NCBI GenBank assembly: GCA_016946835.1 | Contig: JACVTC010000060.1 | Location: 150,001-214,000 of the forward strand | Source of the DNA: Neocallimastix lanati (nom. inval.) | Lineage: Eukaryota > Neocallimastigomycota > Neocallimastigomycetes > Neocallimastigales > Neocallimastigaceae | Reading direction: 5' to 3' | DNA length: 64,000 bases | Shown here: positions 55,301 through 64,000 of the stretch, piece after piece | Layout: every line of letters starts with the position of its first letter | Numbering within the stretch: the first letter of the stretch is position 1 | Made by a program: the position numbers and the translations under genes | Notes under the pieces: model-generated | Databases searched by the model: none | Told to the model about the DNA's origin: nothing | The model's input: only the letters and a program-made list of their open reading frames with translations

Positions 55301-56520
55301 AAAATGTAGTTTTATCTACGAAAATAATTAACCATGATATTACGAATGATGAAAATGAAGCCTTATTATCCAAAGTAATACATGATTTTATCAATGAAAA
55401 ATTCACCACTATTGATGGTATTGACTACTTTATTGATGGTAACAATTATAGAAAATTAGTAACCGATCTTAATGAAAGAATAAAATTAATATTAGAGGCT
55501 CATAATATTGGACACGATGGTTATTATAAGACTTATCAACGTTTACGTAAGAGTTATTATTGGAACGACATGGTGAATGATGTTAAACGTGTTGTCAGTA
55601 AGTGTGAAAAATGTCAATTAAATCGACCACAACCTTATCCAGAACCTACAGAAAATCTACCTACTAAAGTGGAAGGACCTTTTGTACATCTTGGTTTGGA
55701 CATTATCGGTCCACTGGTTAAAACTAGAAGTAATAATCAATATATAATAGTAGCTGTTGATTATTTCACTAAGTGGGTAGAAGCAGAACCCACTGAAAAT
55801 ATCACTTCTAAAGACGTAATTAAGTTCCTTATTAACGTATTTTCTCGTCATGGAGTTCCCCAAGTAATTACCACCGATAATGGTGCCCAATTTACATCAG
55901 ATATGACTAAAATATTTTTAGATCTATATGATGTATATATAAAATTTGTTACAACATATCATCCCGAATCTAATGGACTTACGGAAAATCGTAATAAAGA
56001 AATTGGTAAACTCCTTAGATTGCTTGGGACGAAAAATAAAGATTGGGATGAGGTATTACCCTCTGCTCTCTGGGCTTTAAGAACTGTTAAAAATAGTACC
56101 ACTAACCATTCTAGTTTTGAATTAGTTTATGGTCGTGAAGACCAACAACCTTTTGATATAGCTGCAAGACCGACTAAAGGTATAAATAAATCTTCTGATG
56201 AAATTCTATTGGAAAAGTTTATATCTCATTATAGATGGACCATAGAAGCATCAGAAAATGTGAAAAATGCAAATAAATATTGGGCTGTTAGACGAGAAGA
56301 AAAACAAAGTATGAATCAGGCTAAGGAAATCAAGGAGGGAGATTTGGTCCTAGTTAGAAACTTTAGTAGAACTAAACTAGAACCTTATTTTAATGGACCT
56401 TTAAAAGTAATCAAGAAAAAGTTTAATACAGTTACGTTAGCTGATCCAAATTCAGGAATATTATTAAATCGGAATGTACACCTCAAAAATATAGTAAAAT
56501 ATAACTCAGCTACAATATAG
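52314..56520 (+). pseudogene. pol: E3 pol, two stops and one frameshift in the protease region
   Basis: Open from the slippery site to TAA at 53445-53447, directly after the protease active site (D-T-C, Cys for Gly as in E1 and E2). A second TAA lies at 53639-53641, and around 53640-53650 the frame shifts by +1. From 53710 to the TAG at 56518-56520 the frame is uninterrupted and carries intact RT (TTIDLYSGYHQI, F-I-D-D), RNase H (RTDASYDG, TDLEG, YTDHKPLLG), integrase (HHCC zinc finger, DIIGP, TTDNGAQF, PESNGLTEN) and GPY/F-type end. The linker near 52860-53080 has long Asn runs not present in E1 or E2. All damage is confined to about 200 bp of pol plus the single gag stop. Confidence 0.92.
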
Positions 56521-56543
56521 CTTGAGTCTTAGCGGGGGCATCG
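56521..56543 (+). promoter_or_regulatory. E3 G-rich tract before 3' LTR
   Basis: AGCGGGGGCATCG abuts the LTR start TGATAAAG. Same place and core as in E1 and E2. Confidence 0.55.
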
Positions 56544-57531
56544 TGATAAAGAATGAAGTAATAAATTGATTCTTATTAAAAACCTTTTAATATAGTCAAG
56601 GTGATTTTTAAAATATTAATAAATTTATGTATTCTTTACATTAATAATTTTACTATATTATTTGATCTGAAAATTTAAGTTTATACATAAAATTTAATTT
56701 AAATTTATGTTCATTCCTTATAAAGGTAAATTAAATTTATGAGAGTTTAGCAATAACATAGTACTAATTACTTTTAGTATTATTTTTCTAAATAAGGAAT
56801 AATTCCTGTATATAAACAACTTAAATAACTTTATCAATATTTCTGTCTTTCGAATTAAGAAATAATTGAAATGAAAGAAATAAATAAAATAAAATTTTCT
56901 GTATTTAAAATTGTAAAAGATTTTTCATATATTAATAAATGTATTTTATTTTCTATTATGTCATTCAAATTAATATATAAGATTACATATTAAATTAGTA
57001 TCAAAATTAAGTTAAAGTATTCAATTTTATTGTAATACTGCTTCTCTTTTTTTTGTTTAATTCTTATCTATAATGCATCTTTTATATTATAGATTTATTT
57101 TGGTTAATTTGAATATTAGGAAATAATAAAATTTCTATTTATTACAATAAGGAAATAATCAATAAGATTTAAAAATCTATTGTTTTTCCATCTCTTCAAC
57201 TACTTCCAAAGGCTTTGCTACTTTTATATCTTCAAAAAGATATAAATTGACTACCTTGGAACCCCTTTTTAGGGGAGAGAAAAAAAAAGAAAATAAAAAT
57301 AGAAATAAAAAAAAAATAAATAAATAAAAAAAAAAATAAATAAAAATAAATAATAATAATAATAAAAATAAAATAAGAATAAAATAAATAAATAAAAATA
57401 ATAATAAAAATAAAATAAAAATTAAAATAAAAATATAATAAATAAATAAAAATTATTGTGAAAGAATAAAATTTTTTTTTTGTGTTTTAATATTATATAA
57501 TTTTTTTTTTTGAATTCCTCGAACCATAACA
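56544..57531 (+). repeat. E3 3' LTR (988 bp)
   Basis: Starts with the expected TG. Apart from the first base, I found one substitution (near 57208) and a T-tract length change against the 5' LTR in a reading by eye. Confidence 0.9.
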
Positions 57532-57534
57532 AAT

Positions 57535-58318
57535 TGATACAGAATGAACAAATAATACTAATTGTGCTAGAATAATACAAATTATTCTAACCTTATAGAT
57601 TATTCTATTCTATATAATTGGAACTTTCCAATATTCTTCAAATATTACTAAATAGAAATCTTAAGTTAATAAATCACCAATTAACTTATAATTCCTTTTT
57701 GAATTATCGATCCGATTCCATATAATGTATTAAAAATCTTTAGCCAAGAATATTGTCCTTGCCCACTTAATATATTAATATTATATTTCTTTTGTATTAT
57801 GTTATATTGAAAATAATCAAATCTATTTAATTAGTTATTAAAATTTTCGTTATCAATATAAATTTATTTTTAATTACTAAATTTAACTAAACCACAATAA
57901 AATATTCTGTATAATCTCTTTATTTTTATTTTATATATATTAGTATTAAACTATCATTAAATAATTAATAATTCAATAATATATAACTACTATTTATAAC
58001 AATAATATTACTAACTAAAATAATAATTCAATTTCAATTTAAATGTTTTATTTATAAAAATAATTAGTAATTAGTTTATTAAAAAAAATAGTTAGGCTTT
58101 ACAAATTTTAATTTGATAAAAAAATATAAATACATGTAATTTTTAGTGAAATAAAATATAATCAATAACTTACTTTTATTAAATAAATAATTATATTATT
58201 ATTTTTCTTTTATAAATTTAAATAAATAAACATTGATTTAAAACAAAATTATTTTTATTGTAATTTTATTATTTGTGTTAATTATTATTATATTCCTAAA
58301 ACTATATGAACCATACCA
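57535..58318 (+). repeat. Solo LTR Y', about 784 bp
   Basis: TGATACAGAATGAAC to GAACCATACCA; close copy of 22207-22992. Right flank taat (58319-58322), left flank aat. Outermost layer of the tRNA-Thr B stack. Confidence 0.8.
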
Positions 58319-58385
58319 TAATTTTGTAAGAATCTATAATTATTTTTAAATAAAATAATTATATTTTCTTAGTTGTAAAAGTTTT

Positions 58386-59599
58386 TGTAGGTAGGTAAGA
58401 TTCTTGCTATATCTTTCATAGTTTGGGTTAAATTGGTCAGGTCAAGATGTTTTTATTAATTATAACAATTTAATTAAATTTAAATAATAAATAGAACACA
58501 CAGAGTTTTATAATTAAGATTTCAATATTTAAGATTTATGTTTTATTAGAACTTTTATTTAATATATATTTTAATAATAAATTTTAACTAAGATTAATAT
58601 AAAAAATTATTTATTGTTATAATTAATTTATTAACTTTATGTTAATAGGTTAAAAATCAATAAGTTATAAGGTTAAATGTTAATAATCTTACAAAGAATT
58701 CAAAATATGGAATTTTCAAATCCTTTTTATACTAAACTAAAATAATAATTAACAATATAAATAATTAATACATTCTAATCTTAATATATTTATACATGTA
58801 TATAAACTATAAAAAATATAATAATATAATAATATTGATAAGAATCTTTTAATAAAATAACTATATAATTATTCATAAAACAATTTAATACTAAAACTAA
58901 TTTAATAATAAAATATAAAATAAAATAAAATAAAATAAAATAAAATAAAATATTAAAACTAATCAAAAATTCTCTTTCGGAAATCTTTAGAATGATAAAG
59001 AATTCCTTAGAATCTTTTAGAAAATAATTGAATAAAAATATATAATAATAAAATATATAAAACTTATAAAACTTATTTAAAATATTATAAAACTATTACT
59101 AATAACTAATTCTGTATTTTTAATTAATAATACAAATTAATAATATAATTTCCAAGTTAAGAGATTTATCTAATTATAAATTTCTTAATTAATAATTTAG
59201 GGTCTTAAATAATTAAATTATATTTTTATATTTAAATATCTTTAAAGTCCAATATCTCGTTATCTAGTAGTCCAATAAGGTTGATTTTAACATATGTTGT
59301 AGTTCTCGTCCGTAGCTTTCCAATGAATATAATTTTAGAGGGAAATCACAATATAATATTTCCATTATTTGTTGAGTTATCGTTGTTTTTACTTCATGTT
59401 ATTTTTATCAAATTCTTAAGGGTTAAATTAAATTAAATTATCTTTAATAAATAAGTCCTTTGGTTTTTAATTCTTTAATGTTTCTAATATTTATTTTTAT
59501 AATTAAAATCGAATTAAAATAATTTTTGTCAATAACTAAATTAAATTTCAATTGATCTAATAGTGAATTTTAACTTCAAATCCACTAGTATTCGTGACA
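58386..59599 (-). repeat. Solo LTR W3 (minus orientation, 1,214 bp)
   Basis: The reverse strand starts TGTCACGAATACTAG at 59599 and ends near 58386 with ACCTACCTACA. It has no MITE; the uninterrupted target (aaaaataaatattagaaac in RNA sense) is visible near 59485-59510. Confidence 0.7.
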
Positions 59600-60516
59600 T
59601 TAGTTAAGTTATAATTATAACTTTATTTAATTATATAATATTTATTAATTTAAATATTGTTAATAATTTATTAAACTCAATATTAAATATTCATTAATTT
59701 AATACAACAAATTTATTTAATTAATTATTATTTATACATTTATAAATAATTATAGTTTATTTAATTATACATTTAATTATTAAATTTATTAGTATTAGTT
59801 TATTTATTTAATTAAATTGTAAACAAATATATTATGTATTCTAATATGTACTTAATAATGTATTCTGTATTTTGTTTATTAATATCATTATTATGTTATT
59901 TTCCTTATTTTTAAATTTATGATTTTATGGTCGAAATATCTTTTATTATTTTATTCTTTTATTTTCGATCAATTAAATTAGATTAGCTAATCGGTCAATT
60001 AGGGTTTTTCCCAATCACTTTTTAAAAGTAATTGATTTTACCTAATTGATACGATGATCGATATGGATAGAATATCGATCAAAAATCTTATCTAGGTTTT
60101 TCTCTCTAATCTTTTCCTAGATAAAAGATTTGTTAAGATTAGAAAATATTTTTTAATTTAACTTTATTTTTCAAAAAAATATAAATAAGGCTCTTGAATT
60201 CTCTTTGAGAAATCAAGAGTTATTATTATAACAATTATAATATAGTAATAACATTAATAAATATTTTATATTTCTATTTTAATAAAGTAAGTTTTAATAA
60301 AAAACAAATTTAAAAATAAAATAAAATAAAATAATCTTTTCTCTTTGACAATTTTGTGTTATTAGTTTATTATAATTAGCTATAATAAACTCTTTCTTAT
60401 AGAAAATAAGTATATTTATCTTTTTTTGTTTTCTCAATTTAATAATAATTATTATTTAGTTATTAAGTTGTAGTTAATAATTTAATTCTAATTAGTTTTA
60501 TAATTAAATTATTACA
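59600..60516 (+). repeat. LTR-like repeat Z60
   Basis: Contains the Z module: hairpin 60056-60080, helices A 60087-60095, B 60106-60113, A' 60117-60127, B' 60135-60142, TATAAATAAGG 60180-60190 and R hairpin 60191-60219. Ends AATTATTACA at 60516. The left boundary against W3 is uncertain. Confidence 0.6.
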
Positions 60517-60570
60517 AATTAGTCCGGAACTAGCTTATTTACTTCAAATAAGCATATATAAAAATGATAA

Positions 60571-62137
60571 TGTCACGAATACTAGTGGATTTGAGATTAA
60601 AATTTACTATTAGATCAATTGAAATTTAATTTAGTTATTGACAAAAATTATTTTAATTCGATTTTAATTATAAAAATAAATATTGGGAGAGTTGCATTTC
60701 CCCAAACTGCATTTCGCCAGGTTGCATTTCGCCAAGTGGCGTAGTATTAAAATGTTGCATTTCCCCAAGTTGCTTTTCGCCAGGTTGCATTTCGACAAGT
60801 AGAGTATTGATATAAATAAATGAATAAATAAATAAATATTAATTCAAAATATATTTTTTTTAAAATTGTTTTTATGCGATATTAATAATAATTAATTCTA
60901 TTTATTGATTTATTTATTTATTTAATAATTTTCAATCTGGCGAAATGCAACTTGGCGAATTGCAATTTGGCGAAATGCCACATTTTTTTAATACGCCACA
61001 TGCTTTCAAAAAAATTGGCGAAATGCCCCACACCCATAAATATTAGAAACATTAAATAATCAGAAACCAAAGGGTTTGGACTTATTTATTAAAGATAATT
61101 TAATTTAATTTAGCCCTTAAGGATTTAATAAAAATAACTTGAAGAAAAACAACGACAACACGACAAATAATGGAAATATTGTATTGATATTCACGCTAAA
61201 ATTACATTCATTAGAAAGTTACGGACAAGAACTACAACATATGTTAAAATCAACCTTATTATACAACTAAATGACGAGATATTTTATTTTAAAGATATTT
61301 TAAATATAAAAAATAATTTATTTATTAATTAAAACCCTAGATTATTAATTAAAAATTTATATTAGATAAAATCTCTTAACTTGGAAATTATATTATTAAT
61401 TTTTTTTATAACCAGATATTATTAATTAAAAATACAGAATTAGTAATTAGTAATAGTTTTATAATATTTTAAATAAGTTTATAAGTTTTATATATTTTAT
61501 AATAATATTTTTATTCAATTATTTTCTAAAAGATTCTAAGGAATTCTTTATCATTCTAAAGATTTCCGAAAGAGAAATTTTAATTAGTTTTAATATTTTA
61601 TTTTATTTTATATTTTCTTATTATTAATTAGTTTTATTATTAAATTGTTTTATAAATAATTATATAATTATTTTATTAAAAGATTCATATCAATATTATT
61701 TTATTATTATACTTTATAAAGTTTATATACATGTATGAATATATTAAGATTAAAATGTATTAATTATTTATATTGTTAATTATTATTTTAGTTTAGTATA
61801 AAAAGGATTTGAAATTCCATATTTTGAATTCTTTGTAAGATTATTAACATTTAACCTTATAACTTATTAATTTTTAACCTATTAACATAAAGTTAATGAA
61901 TTAATTATAAAAATAATAATTTTTATATTAATCTTAGTTAATTTTATTATTAAAATATATATTAAATAAATTTCTAATAAAACATAAATCTTAAAGATTA
62001 AATTCTTAATTATAAAACTCTGTTTGTGTTATTTATTATTTAATTTAATTAATTGTTATAATTAATAAAGAACATCTTGACCTGACCAATTTAGCCCAAA
62101 CTAGGAAAGATTTAGCAAGAATCTAACCTACCACTCA
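60571..62137 (+). repeat. Solo LTR W4 carrying a MITE; possible 4-bp duplication ataa
   Basis: TGTCACGAATACTAG to CTACCACTCA. Flanks ataa at 60567-60570 and 62138-62141. Faces W3 in inverted orientation with Z60 between them. Confidence 0.7.
60685..61035. mobile_element. MITE copy 2 (351 bp) with 9-bp duplication, inside W4
   Basis: Same terminal inverted repeats as 29271-29648, with one inner CGAAACGCAACC block missing on the right arm. Flanked by ataaatatt at 60676-60684 and 61036-61044, a different 9-mer from copy 1, shifted by a few bases along the same LTR sequence. Confidence 0.85.
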
Positions 62138-63040
62138 ATAAATGGTTTCTTGGGCATTTAAAACCATACCATTTTTAGCATATATTTGTATAAAAACCAT
62201 ACCATTTAACATTTATTAATAATAAAATTATTTATAATAAAAATAATTATCTATAAATTGTTTTTAATAAAATAAATACAGAAATATTTAATTCTGTCTA
62301 AAATTAAATCGTTTGATAATACTAACTATTATTTTTATTGTTTTCTCTAAAATAGATTATTATTTTCTGTATCCTTTTTACAATAATAAACTTTATGAGA
62401 ATATGGTATTAATAATTTACAAGAATACTAAATTATATATTAACTGATAAATTAAAATATTATTAGAATAGATAGTTAAAATTTTAAATATAAATAAATC
62501 ATTAATAATTATACAATTATATTTTAAAATAGATACTTTAGAATAGGTTAATTTTAAAATATATTAATATTAAAATAACATTCATAATAGAATAATATAA
62601 ATAAATTTATATGTTAATGTTCAATTCAAGATTAATGTAAAAAAACTATAAAAGGAAGAAATTTTCTTTCTTTTGAAAAGGGACGATAAAAAAATAAAAT
62701 AAAAATTTATAAAATACTTTTAAACTAACAAAAATTTATTTATAATATTTAGTATTGTGTTTTTAAAATATTGTGTGTGATCTGTGCCCATATCATAACT
62801 AATTCGTAACTAGCTTATTTACTTCAAATAAGCATATATAAAAATGATAAAAAAAAAATATATAAAATGTTTATAATAATGAAATTATTTAAAATTAAAA
62901 TAGTTATATATAATAGTATTTAAAACCATACCATTTTTAGCATATATTTGTATAAAAACCATACCATTTAACATTTATTAATAATAAAATTATTTATAAT
63001 AAAAATAATTATCTATAAATTGTTTTTAATAAAATAAATA

Positions 63041-63050
<10 letters not shown>
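62138..63050. repeat. AT-rich stretch with two ~120-bp direct repeats
   Basis: 62160-62280 and 62920-63043 share aaaaccataccatttttagc and following sequence; the CCATACCA words recall Y-family ends. 62809-62848 repeats aactagcttatttacttcaa from 60528, a small hairpin-forming segment. No gene. Confidence 0.7.
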
Positions 63051-63081
<31 letters not shown>

Positions 63082-63614
63082 TTTAAATGGTTTAGTTTAA
63101 AAATTTATTTATAATAAACTTTAATAATTAGAATTATTAAATTAATTTGGTTTTTAAAATTATTTATTTTATTTAATAATGAAATATCTAAAATATATTA
63201 CTATTAAGGTAATTCTACAATAACCTTACAAAGAATATAAAAGATAGATTTTTACATCTTTCTTTTATACATTGTAAATTACAGAATAGTATTTAATTAT
63301 AAGATATTAATAATATAGTAATATAAATATTAATAAGATATAAATTTAATTTGAATAATTGAAATTAATATAGATATGTTGTAAACATATATAAAAACAT
63401 AATATAAATAAAATACACGTAAAGTCAAATTGGAGAATCGAAATTAATTATTAATATAAACCTTAGATAATCCTTTAAATATTAAACAAGAATTTATATT
63501 AATTATTAATTGTATAATTAAATATTATTTATAATTAAATATTTAAATAATATTTTTAATTATTGAAATGCAAATAACTGAAATTGAGATTTCAATTCAG
63601 TTATAATTTCAACA
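63051..63614 (-). repeat. Solo LTR V4 (minus orientation, limits approximate)
   Basis: Reverse strand starts TGTTGAAATTATAACTG at 63614 like V1, with the same CTCAATTTCAGTTATT inverted motif and a TATAAAAG-type promoter near 63235-63270. Confidence 0.6.
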
Positions 63615-64000
63615 ATAATATTCTAGTTATAGTTAATATTATTAATAGATTATTACACAAAATTTGATCTGTTTTGTTTATTATCTTAATTTAGTATTTA
63701 TACTAAAGAGATAATAATAGATCAAATTTATAAAGAAAATAAAAAAATAGAAGTATTATTTAATTATCAAATTTTTAATTAAATTAGTTATTATAATTTT
63801 TTTTTATTTCAATAAAGTTTTATAATGAATTAAATATTTAGTAAATATTAATTATAAAATAATAATATTGATTATTAAATATTGTTTAATAATTTTTATA
63901 AATTTAATAATAAATTTAATTAATTTTGGGTATTACCTTAAATATTTATTAATTAATAACAACGAGAAATTAATTTTATAGAATATTTACAAGTATTTAT
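63615..64000. other. AT-rich end of window; nothing recognised
   Basis: No frame or motif that can be supported. Confidence 0.4.

Larger units (their letters stand above)
48807..57531 (+). mobile_element. E3: Ty3-type LTR retrotransposon with broken gag and pol, 8,725 bp
   Basis: LTRs 48807-49792 and 56544-57531, primer binding site, hairpin array, gag, frameshift site, pol and G-rich tract are all in place. Gag has one stop; pol has two stops and one frameshift. The first LTR base is A instead of T. Left flank taat, right flank aat. It sits between X' and Y', exactly at their ends. It cannot make its own proteins but keeps all cis signals. Confidence 0.9.

Overview
This 64 kb window is extremely AT-rich eukaryotic nuclear DNA made almost entirely of transposable elements, simple repeats and tRNA genes. 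I recognise no host protein-coding gene. Long A and T homopolymers, Asn/Lys-type microsatellites, Ty3-type retrotransposons that lack a chromodomain, and nuclear-type tRNA genes suggest a very AT-rich early-diverging fungus (anaerobic chytrid-like or glomeromycete-like) or a comparably AT-rich protist. The taxon cannot be fixed from the sequence. TAA, TAG and TGA all end the retrotransposon reading frames, so the standard code fits.

Layout. 1-5.9 kb: decayed LINE copies on the minus strand. 6.0-8.15 kb: a large tandem array with TTTTA blocks. 8.9-12.65 kb: solo LTRs (W1, Z1, X) and a tRNA-derived SINE. 12.66-20.72 kb: Ty3-type element E1, minus strand, apparently intact, ending 14 bp from a tRNA-Arg. 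21.0-24.6 kb: tRNA-Thr, solo LTRs U, Y and V1, and an older repeat H. 24.7-26.6 kb: another decayed LINE, then a two-gene tRNA-Cys/tRNA-Gly unit. 26.8-32 kb: LTRs Z3, W2 (carrying a MITE) and Z31. 32-37.6 kb: microsatellites and minisatellites. 37.6-39.6 kb: LTR V3 and a second tRNA-Arg/tRNA-Thr pair split by a W-like LTR. 39.63-47.75 kb: Ty3-type element E2, plus strand, apparently intact. 47.76-48.80 kb: solo LTR X'. 48.81-57.53 kb: Ty3-type element E3 with broken frames. 57.5-64 kb: solo LTRs Y', W3, Z60, W4 (second MITE copy) and V4.

How the parts work together. E1, E2 and E3 share a plan: LTR, an identical 18-nt primer binding site, a leader with an array of small bulged hairpins, gag with one zinc knuckle, a UUUAAA(C/U) slippery heptamer plus hairpin at the gag stop, pol in the -1 frame (protease, reverse transcriptase, RNase H, integrase), and a G-rich GGGCATC-type tract before the 3' LTR. 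Insertion is tied to Pol III genes: LTR ends lie 14, 14, 15 and 16 bp upstream of four mature tRNA 5' ends, and further LTRs are stacked behind them with junction repeats made of the same few bases. The simplest reading is that each new copy enters at a fixed distance from the tRNA and pushes older copies outward.

The strongest candidates for something undescribed are the covarying hairpin arrays in the leaders, the conserved frameshift module, the three-helix module in the Z-type LTRs (including an interleaved helix pair), the Asp-Ser/Thr-Cys protease active site, and the ordered LTR stacks at tRNA genes.
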